Below, one piece after another: positions 11,810-22,843 of a stretch of 64,000 bases of DNA. Made by a program: the position numbers and the translations under genes. The notes under the pieces were generated by a model that saw nothing but the letters and a program-made list of their open reading frames with translations, was not told the DNA's origin and did not search any database. Each line of letters begins with the position of its first letter. Within the stretch, counting starts at the first letter, position 1. The DNA lies in the NCBI RefSeq assembly GCF_943734655.1, contig NC_071355.1, positions 16,100,768 through 16,164,767 of the forward strand, read 5' to 3'. The stretch comes from Sabethes cyaneus. Lineage: Eukaryota; Arthropoda; Insecta; Diptera; Culicidae.

Positions 11810-12763
11810 CCGTTCTGACTCAAACTTCGAACACTTAAGTCATACTGAAACTTTCTTCAAAGTAAAATGTTCGAAAACATCTTTATTTTACCCCCATGAA
11901 TTGAAAATTTTAAAAATGAGGATAAAATGTTATTTTATAATGAAAAACACTAAAAAGTTACAGTTCGGTTTTGATTCAAACTTCGAACACTTTCATGGTC
12001 GACATTTAAAGCTCGAATATTTCAGTCTCAGACATCGAACACTTGTATTACTTTGATAAGTATTAATGTTTTTAGTGTCACTCAACTTAAATGAGTGAAA
12101 TTACAACCTTTTTCTAAACACTGTCTTTTTAAATCCACCTAACAGTGTGATTTAAAACTTTTCACTCAATAATTAGGTTCAATCCATATTTCTGAAGGCA
12201 ATTGCTAATATTCTCGAACTCCATGAACTACATCTAAAGGAAGTTTACTATCTTCAGCTTATCAATGCAGAAAATTAATTTTCCCGAAGGAAAACCCGGA
12301 AAAACCGGATATTATTCATTGCTGTTCGAAGTTTGAATCACTTCTCAAAACGTGATTCTAACTCTTTCATTTATCCAATATCATTGAAATAATGCATGAA
12401 ATATTGTATTTTAACTATGCTTTAGTACATAAATACTTTGCACTTATCTATTGATCACGTAGTTGGAAGGTTCTAAATTCTAAAATTGGCAAAATAATGC
12501 AAACGAAAAAACAGCTACTTTTGCACGAAACGCTAAGAGTAAGCGAGCCAAGTGAAAATCTGAGTTCTTACATTTTTCCAGAGCCTGCTGATTTCTTACA
12601 AGGAGTCCTACAGTTCAATGTCATACCTCACCGGATAGAGGACATTCTAACGAACACAGTGGTGTATAACAAGCATAATATTTGATCATATTAGCGATAC
12701 TAACGAGCATTTTATTCTGAAGTGTTCGAAGTTTGAGACTGTTCTAAGTTTGAATCAGAACGG
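11810..12763. mobile_element. 954-bp MITE-like element with TA target site
   Basis: The left end reads CCGTTCTGACTCAAACTTCG. The right end is the inverse of CCGTTCTGATTCAAACTT, with a second inner copy of the CTCAAACTTCGAACACTT block. TA lies immediately outside both ends (11808-11809 and 12764-12765). Further CTTCGAACAC-type words recur inside. A 62-codon frame at 12497-12685 shows no motif. The end structure and TA target fit a non-autonomous Tc1/mariner-type element. Confidence 0.75.
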
Positions 12764-13125
12764 TAATATGATATAGAAAATTCACCTAATATTTTGATCT
12801 GTCATCGTGGTTTGCGACTCTGACACAACATGTTGAACATGTTGGCAAAGCCTCAATTCATCGATATTCCTAGACAAAATTTTCGAAGTTTGGACAGGAA
12901 TGGTGGCCTCATGGCGAATCGCTAGGTGAAGAAGTGATTGTGGGCGCAGGTTAAAACTGTCTAGCATTACGGTTTACGGGTCGATCTGTCAAACTGTCCG
13001 TATCGTTCATAAATTTCGGGTTCGACGTTCGAGTTAGCACGAACCCATGTTGATTTATGAATTCGCTATAAGACGCTCCAAAAACTTTAGTCAATATCGA
13101 TATGTTCTCCATCCCTAGAATTGAT

Positions 13126-13214
13126 TAATAATCGACGTGCGACATTTGGTTTTATGTATTCTTGCCCTGAGTGTCGCAACAAGAATAAAATCCAATGTCG
13201 CACGTCGATTATTA
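13126..13214. repeat. 89-bp near-perfect hairpin
   Basis: Two arms of about 36 bp, TAATAATCGACGTGCGACAT... and its inverse, are separated by a spacer of roughly 18 bp and differ at only a few positions. This may be a very short MITE or the remnant of a foldback element. TA-rich ends make the exact boundary and target duplication uncertain. Confidence 0.7.
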
Positions 13215-13639
13215 CGGTTTTCAACTGCAACAGCAATGTCTAGTCGGTGTTAAATCAGACCGAACCAAGTTACAAAACTCTGATTTCGAGAAAAATGCGT
13301 TGAAAGTTTGCCGTTCTGTATGGTTTATATGTATCAATCATTCGAAACCATCTACAGTGATATAAATCCGTATTCGCACGGCAGATTTAGTTTTTCTACA
13401 TTCGAAAGTTTAACAGAAATTTTAGGGACATGTTATTCAAGTAAAATCATAGTGTCAGATGTTAATTTTAAGGTATGATATCTGATTTTGGGAAAATGGT
13501 TTTTATTTATCTGAAAAAAATATTATAAATTAGCGTATGAAAAAATCCACTCAAATCCATATTCATACGGGCTTCGAATTAACAGTTCTGATTTCTCAGA
13601 TGTAGCTTAATTTCAAAGATTAGCATTTAGTATGGTATC

Positions 13640-14210
13640 CTTTGGTCATTGCAACTGCGTTTAGTCGTTTTGGAATGCTGTCTACCAGTTTTTCCGTGTA
13701 TTCGGTGGGAATTTGGTCCTATTCGTCCATTAAATGTTTTCTAAGATCGTTTTTGTTAGAAATTGGATGACTTCTAACTTTTTTGTCGAAATATTCCAAA
13801 AGGTTTTCAATGGGATTGATGTCTGGAGATGTTGTGGTAGAGTATCAATAAGTTTTGAGCAGTTATAAAGTAACCATGTGGGTTTCTTAAATGCTTTGTG
13901 CTATGGGTCATTGTCTCGGTAAAACTTGAACCTCTGACTAAACCCCATTTTGTTGGCACTTGGTTTCAAATTTTGCTTTAAAACATCTAGATAGACATTT
14001 TGATCCATTATGCCATCATCGATGAAGACTAAATTCCCAACACCTTTAGCCGTAATCCACCCGCTTACCACCACTCCACCCCAGCCGTGTTCCATCACTA
14101 TCAGCTTTTTCACATTTAGTTCATCGTTTGGCTTTTCCCAATACAAAACGACGACCATCTGAACCAAAGATGTTAAATTTGAATTCATCTGCAAAAATAA
14201 TATCTTATTG
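13640..14210 (-). pseudogene. Tc1 transposase, broken
   Basis: Minus-strand remnant of a DDE transposase inside the Tc1-like element. The longest frame (13901-14194) covers the block around the second catalytic aspartate, ending at RDNDP, where intact proteins continue with a histidine and threonine. Downstream plus-strand positions 13640-13900 still resemble the transposase C-terminus, including a region read backward as a DNP(I)EN(L)-type motif, but in another frame. No N-terminal DNA-binding domain is present. It is inactive. Confidence 0.8.
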
Positions 14211-14278
14211 AAAAGAAAGCTATCATCTTTGACTCATATGGTCGTCATTTTTTATGGGAAAAGTCAACCGATGAACTA

Positions 14279-14970
14279 GGGAAACTGTGGGTAAAATGAA
14301 CAGGGAGGGTAAAATGAACAGGGGGGGGAAATGAACAGGTAGCCAAATTCCCAGTAAATCGATTAAAATCTATTCCAAATCAATAGGTATTTTCTCCTAG
14401 AAGTATTTTAAGCTGTTTGAGACAATATGTGATGATCATGAGCTTTCTTGAGCTTTCTTTGAAGTTTTATTTTCCATTTATCAGCAGCCCCGATCTAATT
14501 AGAATTCAAGCAATAAAAATGATCGAGTCTCCCGAAAAATGACGGAAAATGACCGAGTGCTGGAATATGATGCGAGTTGAAAGTCAAGCATTGTATGAAT
14601 GGGGCGAAGATACATTATGTTAAATTTAAGGAGTCCCATTTTAATTCCAACAGTTCTGTAGATTATCTACGGTTTTTGTAGAATAATGATAATGTAAAAT
14701 AATGTTTAATTTGCCTAAACTGCATGTTAGCTTTAGTTTTCTGTGACATGTTCATTTTACCCACACGAAAAAAAAATCAGGCTCGAATGTGACGCTTTCG
14801 AAAATATGAATTTTTTATAACAAATCGTCCTTTTTTTAAACATCTTTATATATTGCTAAGTGGAATATGAATCCAGCTTTCAATTCATGTAGTGCGTTCA
14901 GCATTTGGTTGGTTCCTGGGGGAGCACATGGCGAAATTGCTAAGGGTGTCCATTTTACCCCCAGTTCCCC
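14279..14970. mobile_element. MITE family 2, copy a (TA target site)
   Basis: A 692-bp element beginning GGGAAACTGTGGGTAAAATG and ending with the inverse, CATTTTACCCCCAGTTCCCC. TA flanks both ends (14277-14278 and 14971-14972). It is inserted in the Tc1-like element. A longer copy of the same family (932 bp) is at 55608-56539; this copy lacks about 240 bp of the interior. Both share the words GTAAAATGAACAGG, TCGATTAAAA and GCTCGAATGT.ACGCTTTCG. Non-coding. Confidence 0.88.
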
Positions 14971-15268
14971 TAAATGTAAAAAAATTGAAAGCGATGGTCA
15001 AAAAAACGGCTAGGGTGGAGTGGTGGTAAGCGGGTGTATTACGGCTAAAGGTGTTGGCAATTTAGTCTTCATCGATGACATAATGGATCAAAATATACGA
15101 ATATGGATTTGAGTGGATTTTTTTATACGCTAATTTATAATATTTTTTTTAGATAAATAAAAACCATTTTTCCAAAACCAGATATCATACCTTAAAATTA
15201 ATATCTGACACTATGATTTTACTTGAATAACATCTCCCTAAAACTTCTACCGTGCCGTACGCACACGG

Positions 15269-15332
15269 ATTTGTATCACTAGTCATTTGTAGTCTGATTC
15301 TAATCAGACTACAAATGACTAATGATACAAAT
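15269..15332. repeat. 64-bp near-perfect palindrome
   Basis: A 31-bp arm, ATTTGTATCACTAGTCATTT..., is followed after only 2 bp by its inverse with a single mismatch. The left arm overlaps the right terminus of the Tc1-like element, so it may mark a head-to-head junction of two element ends. Such a sequence would extrude easily as a cruciform. Confidence 0.8.
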
Positions 15333-15394
15333 CTACATACAAGTGATACAAGTGATACAATTTTACTCTAGTAAAATTGAGCTTGAAAAATTCT

Positions 15395-15664
15395 TGATTG
15401 TTTGCTGTCATTAACTCATTTTTTTAATTGCTCTTGCAATTCAGCTACCGTTGTTAAAAAAAACTATTTCTCGTTCTAAAAATAGAATTGACAGCATTGC
15501 GCAAATTGGCTATTTAAAAGTGCGCAAAAGCCTCTATTAAGCTTCATTCTAAACCCAAATCATAGTTCAGCCACAGGTTGAATAAAATCAGCTGTAAAAA
15601 CGTTTGATCAGCCTGAAATTGTTACTTGGGATGTACCAAACTTTTAATCAACCCGGTAACAATG
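15395..15664. mobile_element. Fragment of the foldback element family
   Basis: About 270 bp closely related to the interior of the element at 39833-41184, sharing AACTATTTCTCGTTCTAAAA, GCGCAAAAGCCTCTATTAAG and GATCAGCCTGAAATTGTTAC, and ending in TTGGG. Only one arm is present here. Confidence 0.7.
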
Positions 15665-16698
15665 TGACAGCTCCCATACTAATCAAACGTACCTAAAACT
15701 GCTGGTTCATGGTTCACGACAGATGTTTGAAAGCGGCGTAAATAACGAAGAAAGAGTTTATCATCATTTGTTTTGGCAAAAAAAATCCCTTGTGCATATG
15801 AGATCTGAATTGGTTTATTATTTCAATAGAGTATTTTACGAACTGACAATATTATATCAAGTACCAAAACGTTTCCGTGGTAATGACAATAGCAGCATAA
15901 CTGGTTCTTCTGTCATAATAACATGCTCTATTTGGTTCTGTCATATAACAGTGTGTTTTTTGTACAACTGCAACGATCTCTATTGCTTGGATTTGCTCTT
16001 GAATTTTGCTTAACTTGTTCTGTTAACGACAAAATCGATCCAGCAATCATGAAAGAGCATTTCATTTTGAATTGCGCAGCGGATAACTTTTAATGAAACA
16101 CGCAATATTCAAATACTTTAGAGCAGACAACTCGTACACAAGAATGACAATCTTGTAATAAATACCGCTTTTTATCTTGTAAACAAATCAATCAAACAAC
16201 CCACCAAGAATTCAAACAGTTTTACCGAAAACATGAAATAATGCTGAAATAATTAATACGCACTTTTCAAATCGTTGTCCAGACAGCTTTTTGCGTTCAC
16301 ATTTAACGTAACAAAAATTAACATTTCCTTTGGAAATCGAAGGTGCGTCAATTTTGACTGGCACGTAAAAACGATCGTCGCGACATTTTTGACACTGGCG
16401 GGTGTTATGGCAAACTGTTAATAACTGTCACTTTGTTACGGGGTAGCTTTTAATCGACAGTGTTCGAGCAAACAAATATTACACCGTTTCAGTTGCATTC
16501 TTCGAGCGGTTCGAATCTCGGCTTTGACGGCTTTGACAGTTCGTGCGGGTGCAACGGCGTATTTCAATTTCACTGTTTTTTTTAACCGCCAACGCCAAGC
16601 CAAGAGCCAACCCTAACTTAATTATTGCAAGTTCTATTGATTCTCTGTTCGTTGTGCTTGTAGATTTGTGAATCCAACGCGTAAATTATTTATTCAGC
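15665..16698. other. No gene recognised; upstream region of TRIP13
   Basis: A 96-codon frame at 15723-16013 has no recognisable motif. The last few hundred bases before 16699 are the presumed promoter and leader of the TRIP13 gene. I cannot identify a TATA box or a clear initiator. Confidence 0.4.
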
Positions 16699-18081
16699 AT
16701 GGATAATCCAGAGCCTATCTTAATTGAAATTGCCTGTTCCAAAGGGTAAATTCACACTAAAGAGATTCGCTTCAAAAAGAGATTATATTAATTTTATTTT
16801 TAACGTACAGGTTCAACAAATCCGCCCCCTCACCGGAGCTCAACCTAGCGATACACTCGTACCTGTCGGAACGCAAAACCCTTCCGAAGGATCATGTCTT
16901 CCGTGTCAACTATCCCAAAGTAGAGAGCGTTATGATTTGCAACGAACTAACGGCCAGTACACCGCGAACCGATCTTCAGCTGTACTCGTACCATCTGTGC
17001 GACGGCACCGGTGAGGAGGAAACCGTTTCGCAAGATGGAGAAGAGGTTCAGATTGCGAGCCACTGGTTGCTCCCGGCAAGGGAGTACCACGGCCTCTGGG
17101 AAAGTCTGGTTTACGAGGGTACGATGAAGGAGGATTTACTGAGCTTTATGCAAACTACGATGCTGTTTTCTAGGAAGAATGTCAATTCAAACCTGGTGGC
17201 GTGCAATCGGTTGGTAGAGTAGCGTATTAAAATTAGGAAGTTACTTAGTAGATTGTTTCTTTTTTAGATTGGTTTTACTGCATGGTCCACCTGGTACAGG
17301 AAAAACTAGCCTGTGCAAAGCGCTTGCTCAAAAGTTGGCAATTCGAATGATCGATCACTATCGGCATGCTCATTTGATAGAAATAAACAGCCACAGTCTG
17401 TTCTCGAAGTGGTTCTCCGAAAGTGGCAAATTGGTGCAGAAAGTATTTAGTCAAATTCACGAAATTTGCCAGCAGAAAACAGCTCTGGTATGTGTTCTAG
17501 TGGATGAGGTGGAATCGATCGTATTTGCCCGGGAGTCGATCTCAAACAATGAACCAAGCGACAGCATTCGAGTGGTCAATGCTGTCCTAACACAGCTGGA
17601 TCGTATTCGCAAATACCCGAACGTTTTCGTGCTGGCCACGTCCAATCTCACCGGTAGCATCGATTTGGCTTTCCTGGACCGAGCGGATATTGTGCAGTTC
17701 ATTGGCAATCCCACGATGCCGGCCATTTACGAAATCTACCGTTCTGCCCTGCTTGATCTGCAAAGCATAAAGATCATCAACGATAATGAAACAATTCCCC
17801 CGCACGCAGAATGTACGGACAATTCGACAGTTGTCAAAACGTTGCGGGAAGTCGCTCGGATCAGTGTCGGACTAAGTGGGCGCAGTCTAAGGAAAGTTCC
17901 GTTCCTAGCACACGCATTGTTCGTGAAGCAAAACGAAACAACATTGCTCAAGTTTCTCGGTGCCATGCGAAGCGCCGTACGGCGCATGAAAGCCGATAAG
18001 GGAATGCTGGATTCCAGAAATCATACAAAGCTGGCAAACAACTGTGAGAACGGAAATGGTGCCACAAACGGGTCTAGTTAA
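16699..18081 (+). CDS. TRIP13/Pch2-type AAA+ ATPase
   Basis: The pachytene-checkpoint-2 ATPase, which remodels HORMA-domain proteins in meiotic chromosome synapsis and the spindle checkpoint (family knowledge). I read three exons: 16699-16745, 16811-17209 and 17268-18081. They total 1260 nt (419 residues), close to the usual ~430. The N-terminal part includes VASHWLLP-like (residues IASHWLLPAREYHGLWESLV) and SRKNVNSNLVACNR, both hallmarks of this family just before the AAA+ core. Walker A is GPPGTGKT (about 155-162); Walker B is VLVDEVES, with the catalytic Glu near 229. LFSKWFSESGKLV and the sensor region ATSNLTGSIDLAFLDRAD follow. The start is the ATG giving MDNPEPIL. The second donor (GTTGGT) is non-consensus but is the only one that keeps frame. 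It converges on the NOL8-like gene, leaving 130 bp between stops. All key motifs are intact. Confidence 0.93.
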
Positions 18082-18211
18082 TTTTTTGTTCTAAAAATGG
18101 TAAGTTTTTCTAGATTGTGTCGAGCAAATTGCCTTTATTTTCATTTGTTTAAACATTAGCTAAAGAAATTTCAAATCAAGTGTTCGTATATATCTACAAA
18201 AATAACTGTTT

Positions 18212-20144
18212 TTATTTTAGTTTTAGTTTAACTTGTTTTAAACCTCGCCTAGCGCGAATCTGATTCATGTTTTTGGTTTCCCGCATTTTTCGCTTCTTAT
18301 AAATCTTCCGAATATGACTTGCTTGATCCTCTTTTACGCTGGCAGCTTCAGCAGCCGAGCTAGCAAATTCAGTAAAGAAACGTCTTCCTTCCTCCAAACG
18401 AGCACCACCGGGAAGAAAGAAGAAATTTTCTTTCCAATTAACTGGCTTAGGCAAACGACCGCCTTTTTTCTTCTTCTTTTTGCCGTCATCGTTTTCTTCT
18501 GCCGGTTCCGGAATGATTGCTTCGGCATTCTCCGTAGCTTCGTCCTTCATATCTTCATCCTCACTGGCCGATGACTCATACTTGAACCGAGCCATACTGA
18601 AAGCTGGTTTTTCAGCATCCTCTTCTTCTACAGTTTCTTCTTTCTCGTCCACTGGATCAGCATTTCCAAACATCGAAAGCAGGCTGAATCCCCCGCCTGA
18701 GGAACTTCCGATCATTTCCTTAATATTCCCCGAAACTTTGTAGAATTTTTCATCGGAGACTTTAAAGTCATCGGCTGGACGATCTACCTGTTTCCCTTGA
18801 GCAACCTCTTCTTCTTCTGCTTCTACCTTCTCTTTCCTGACAGCTTTTTCGGAAACATTACTCTGTGCTGAAGGGTCATACCGTTGCATTACCATTTTGT
18901 CCTTTTCCTCGCCTTTAAATTGTGACCTGTCCTGAATGTCCCTTCCTGTTACCTTGGAGAGAATTTCCAGCTGTTTTTTCCGCTCCTGATTGTTCGATTT
19001 TCCTTCATTCTTAACTGAAACGGATTTGTCCGTTGCCACACTCTTCCTTTTCTTACCATCCGTAGTTTCATCAGCGAGAAAACGTTCATCTAGTTTAAAT
19101 CGTGCATCACCGTAAAACTGAGTTTGCATGTCGAACAAGCGCTGACCCTTCTCAGCTAAAACAAAAACGAATAAAATCAATTATTTTGTCAAAAAAAATC
19201 AAGTCTAACCACTCACTATTATCCCCCAGTTGCTTTCGAACGGAGAAGTTTCCCTTGAATCCGTCCCCCTCATCGGCCTCATCATCAAACAGTGCCAATT
19301 TGTTTCGTTTACCAGCCGGAGGTCCGTCCGGTTCCTCAGCATCATCAAACAAAATCTTCTTCCGACCGCTCGCTTCTCCCGTGCCAGCCAGGGCCATCTT
19401 AATCGCCTGCTTCTGTTGCTCGTACGAACTCTGCAAGCTAGTCAACCCTTTCTTCCGTTTCTCATCCGCCTGGCGAGCCTTCTCGCTCAGTTCCTTAGCA
19501 TCCTGCTGAAGCTTCCTCTTGCGACCCTTTTCAATCACTTCCTTCACCTGACCGGTGATGGGAACAATTTTCAGCTTGCCATGCTCGAGGTAGGTTTCCT
19601 GATTCCACTTTCGCACCAACTGATCTTCCTCGCTGGGTTTTGTGGCGGTTCGGTTGACCACCGCTCGGACAGGTGCCGCAGGTTGCTCGTCCTCACTTTC
19701 CGAGCTGGATTCCGAACTAGACGACGATTCCGCCGTCTTTTTGAGCGTCGGCAGCACCGGAAGCGGTTCAGCTTCCCTCTGCTTTTGCTTGGTAGTCTCT
19801 TCATTTTTCCGGTATGGATTCAGACGCTCATTGGTCGCTTTACTCGCTTCCGCTTCCTCTCGTTCTCGCTTCAGCCGATCCAGAAAGGACTCCTTCGCTT
19901 TAGACACGTTCAAATAAACACCTTTGTATGTTTCCTGTCGAAACTCATTGATGCAGCGCCGAACGGATTGCTCGTCCAGTTCGATATTAACGAAAGCGAA
20001 CGTATCAACCGATCCAGTCAGCGGATTTGGTTTACTTTTCAAATCGATTGCTGACACCGCACCGTAGGCAGAAAACTCCTGCTCCAGCTCTTGCTCGCTG
20101 GTTCCGGACGGGATGTTTCCCACGAAAAGTCGTTGCAGTGGCAT
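18212..20144 (-). CDS. NOL8-like nucleolar RRM protein
   Basis: Two exons, 20144-19217 and 19155-18212, joined by a 61-bp intron with a GTGAGT donor and a TTTTAG acceptor; 1872 nt, 623 residues. The start is the ATG giving MPLQRLFVGN; the frame extends seven codons further only from a GTG. Residues about 5-80 form an RNA-recognition motif (RLFVGNIP as RNP2, DTFAFVNIEL as RNP1-like), followed by AKESFLDRLKREREE, a signature of vertebrate NOL8. The middle is acidic and Ser/Glu/Lys-rich and probably disordered. The C-terminal region has QRLFDMQTQFYGDARFKLD and FFFLPGGARLEEGRRFF, also conserved in NOL8, then a basic tail. NOL8 acts in nucleolar ribosome biogenesis. It is shorter than human NOL8, mainly in the disordered middle. 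A MITE sits about 250 bp upstream. Confidence 0.88.
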
Positions 20145-20394
20145 TTTGAATTCTCGCGTTTTCACACAATTTTAACACTACCACATTGCACGCACGTTAA
20201 AATCGTGCAAGAGTTTCATTAAATTTTGTGATTGGCTAAAGTAAATAAATCGCCAAAACAACTCACGTGCGTTTGACGTTTGTTGCACCGTGGCTGCACG
20301 GGCTGCACGAATTACACCGTAAAAGCTTTGAGATAATATCGATAAATGGCGCACATCGATAATATCCATAATATCGTTAAGGTGCAACACTATG

Positions 20395-20795
20395 TCGTGG
20401 ACCCCCGTTCGTTTGACCGTTTTTCTTTCTGAACACTTTTTAATTTGAACCCCGCTGGTTTGCACGACGTGTACATTAAAAATGGTTCAAATGTCATTCT
20501 CAACAAGACATCATTTGCTCATGCAGATAATGCACACAAACACGGTTTGTTTGTACTGATCTAGCATGTTTAATCAATTTCACATTCCGTTTCCCAACAA
20601 ATACGATAGAAATAAGATTGGAGAATGAAATATTCGCTGCTTGCAACTGCCAACTAAATCAAACCACCTAAACAATAACAAAGAACAGGGAGCCTCATAA
20701 AAGTTTCAGCATATTTAAGGTTCCCAGTTGTTAAAATTAAAAACTAATCCCGTTAGTTTGCATGAGGAATCGTTCGAATTATCGGGGTTCCACAG
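20395..20795. mobile_element. MITE family 1, copy b, upstream of NOL8
   Basis: About 400 bp bounded by TCGTGGACCCCCGTTCG and a diverged inverse, CGGGGTTCCACAG, with TA after the right end (20796-20797). Its interior matches copies at 530-832 (inverted) and 55159-55371, sharing ACATCATTTGCT.ATGCAGA and GTTTAATC.. TTTCACATTCCG. It has about 100 bp of extra sequence on the right. It lies 250 bp before the NOL8 start codon, so it could influence that promoter. Confidence 0.82.
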
Positions 20796-20817
20796 TATTT
20801 ATACATCTACACCAATA

Positions 20818-21013
20818 CAGCAAAGTTTCGTTAATTGGTGGTTCGTTAATTGGGCGGTTCGTTAATTGGGCGTTCGCTAATTGGGTTATGTGACAACTTG
20901 AATGTCAAAATTGTATGGAATTTTCGAGTTTAGAATTTTCTAACAACTGTCAGTCGGCCCAATTAGCGAATCAGCTGGAGTGCAGTCGTGGCCCAATTAA
21001 CGAATTCAGGCTG
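20818..21013. mobile_element. 196-bp MITE with internal GTTCGTTAATTGGGC repeats
   Basis: Starts CAGCAAAGTTTCGTTAATTGG and ends with the inverse, CCAATTAACGAATTCAGGCTG. TA lies on both sides (20816-20817 and 21014-21015). Near the left end the word GTTCGTTAATTGGGC is repeated three to four times in tandem, with GCCCAATTAGCGAA and GCCCAATTAACGAA inverted near the right end. Non-coding. Confidence 0.82.
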
Positions 21014-21030
21014 TACCAGATTTCTTCAAA

Positions 21031-21285
21031 GGGTCGGACACTCAGCACATTGTGCCGCGGCACTCCAGAGATATCACGCAGCACACCTCCGGTTCAATTT
21101 TACATATGAAATGGGAGCATTGCCAGTTGTCAAAATCATCTCGCATGGTTGCCAGATCTATCAAATTATAACGAATTCAACAAATCTTGCAGTTCGGCAC
21201 TTTCGGTACAGCATCAGTTCGGCTCGTTTCAAGCCGCCTAACATAAAAACGGCTGTGCCGAGTGTCCAATCCGTTGGATTTCTTA
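21031..21285. mobile_element. Possible MITE with TGTGC.GAGTGTCC ends
   Basis: An imperfect inverted repeat of roughly 30 bp: GGTCGGACACTCAGCACA on the left pairs with TGTGCCGAGTGTCCAATCC on the right, extending to a TTTCTT-rich edge. No target duplication could be read, so the call is tentative. Confidence 0.4.
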
Positions 21286-21353
21286 AAATTTTTCTTTCGA
21301 TTTTTGTTCGATTTTCATGTAACTTAACCGTTATGGGTTATGCTGCAGACTTT

Positions 21354-21570
21354 ATCCAGCTTTTTACGAGCCATAATGGCGGACGTGTTCGTAATATTTC
21401 AACAGCATTTTTGACATTTCCCTAATACATCGCACGTTTTCTTTCCGTACATTCCTTTAGTTTTACCGTGAACGCGCGGAAATAAGACGTGCGATGTATT
21501 AGTGAAATGTCAAAGATGCCGTTCAAATATTACGAACACGTCCGCCATTATGGCTCGTAAAAAGCTGGAT
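21354..21570. mobile_element. Foldback MITE with ~90-bp arms
   Basis: The left arm begins ATCCAGCTTTTTACGAGCCA and the right arm ends with its exact inverse. The arms (about 21354-21444 and 21480-21570) match over some 90 bp with few differences, around a 35-bp spacer. A similar single end, CCAGCTTTTTACGCGTCATA, occurs at 32162. Non-coding. Confidence 0.85.
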
Positions 21571-22841
21571 TGCCTTGAAAAACAAGATTAACCTCAGCTC
21601 AGTCAACTAAAACTCCTAGAATGCTCCTAACTAGCAGTGTTGCGAAGCCCGCACTCGTGTGGTCTAATTTTCTCACACACGCGTACTCATTCTAACGAAC
21701 ACGCCGCCATAAGCATCGCCCTTTAAAACTTTCGCTCTTATTTCTTCATGCACTGCGATGAGTTTTTGCGCGTATGGGTTTAGCTAACAGCTACAGTTTT
21801 CGCTCGTCGTTGCAACCCGATCTGCTGATGTCGATTACACGCGAGGGCTCGCGCATCCGCCCGTGAGTAGAATCGAGGACGAAGATGACGAAGAATAAGA
21901 AAAAGTAATGCAAAATGTGTATCCCAGTGCGCCACAAGCCTCACGGGCATTTGATTCCCCACGAGTTTTTTGTCTCGGGAATAAGCTAGGTAGCAAGATG
22001 ATGTGAGGATGAGCGTTCGCGAGTGTGTGGGTAGCAAAATATCTTACACAGCACCGGCGGCTGTTTCTTTTACGCCTGCGTGTGCGGCGTAAGTATTGAA
22101 TGCTATTTTTCTCATACTCTTTCGCGTGTGAGTAGGCATGAGTGACTTCTCGCTCGATTCGCAACATAACTAGTGGGAATAAACCATTTTTCATTATCAG
22201 ATTGCCTATAGCAGCAGAGGGGGCTTCAAATTTGTTTACCCATAAGTGTTCGGATGGGTGAAATGTTTCCAACTTTTTCAATTTAAATAAATGTAATTAG
22301 ACCATTGCAAATAATTTCAAAAGTTTTTGTCACCCCCCCTTGGAATTTGGCTTGAAAAATCGAGGGGCAAAAAATAATTTGCAGGATATGAGTGAATTTT
22401 TATTCATAAAATCAATTGTCTGTAAGTTCTTCAGCCTGAAAAACTCGAAAAATGAGTATTAGTTGAGTTAATGCTTCTAGCACGAAACAGAAATGGAAAT
22501 TCGAACAACGGAATTTCCGAAAATCAGCTGAAAAATTTTTCTTTCTTTTTGTCTTTTTTCGTAGTTTTTTGCATGGAAAATAAAATAACGTATATATTAA
22601 AAGCAAGAATAGATTTGGTTTTCACGTTTAAACTTTAAGTTTAAATGCCTAAAATCAATATTTTTTTTGTTCGATTAAAAAAATCTCTTTGTTTTTTTTT
22701 TTGGCCCCCCGGCCCCCCCGCTTCACTGGCCCAACACCGGAAGGACCAAAACTTTATAAAATATTTGTAATGGCCTTATGTTATGAATGTAATATTTAAA
22801 TAAATGTAATTGTGTTTTAGGCGTAGTAAATGACTGAAGCA
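21571..22841. other. No gene recognised
   Basis: Overlapping minus-strand frames between 21780 and 22281 have no family I recognise. A C-rich/T-rich stretch at 22690-22720 is low complexity. No gene is supported. Confidence 0.4.
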
Positions 22842-22843
22842 TA

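Larger units (their letters stand above)
13355..15280. mobile_element. Tc1-like element with ~200-bp inverted terminal repeats
   Basis: The left terminus begins CAGTGATATAAATCCG after a TA, the canonical Tc1 end. About 200 bp of left-end sequence (13355-13570) is repeated inverted at 15095-15280. Between them, on the minus strand at 13640-14210, is a transposase remnant. Its C-terminal half (13901-14194) shows HGWGGVVVSGWITAKGVG, NLVFIDDGIMD and FKFYRDNDP, which match the second-aspartate regions of Tc1 transposases. A second, inverted 90-bp copy of the same transposase segment lies at 15003-15094, next to the right terminal repeat. The interior also carries an inserted MITE (14279-14970). 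Frameshifts and lost parts make it non-autonomous. Confidence 0.85.

Noticed and set aside
15723..16013. 96-codon plus-strand frame with a hydrophobic C-terminus
   Set aside because: No recognisable domain, no supporting signals; sits between repeat debris and the TRIP13 promoter.
18314..18743. Plus-strand frames antisense to NOL8 exon 2
   Set aside because: Ser/Phe-rich reverse readings of the acidic Glu/Lys codons; no independent evidence.
19230..20054. 274-codon open frame on the plus strand
   Set aside because: It lies antisense to exon 1 of the NOL8-like gene, gives a Leu/Arg-rich translation without domains, and is a by-product of the acidic/basic codon bias there.
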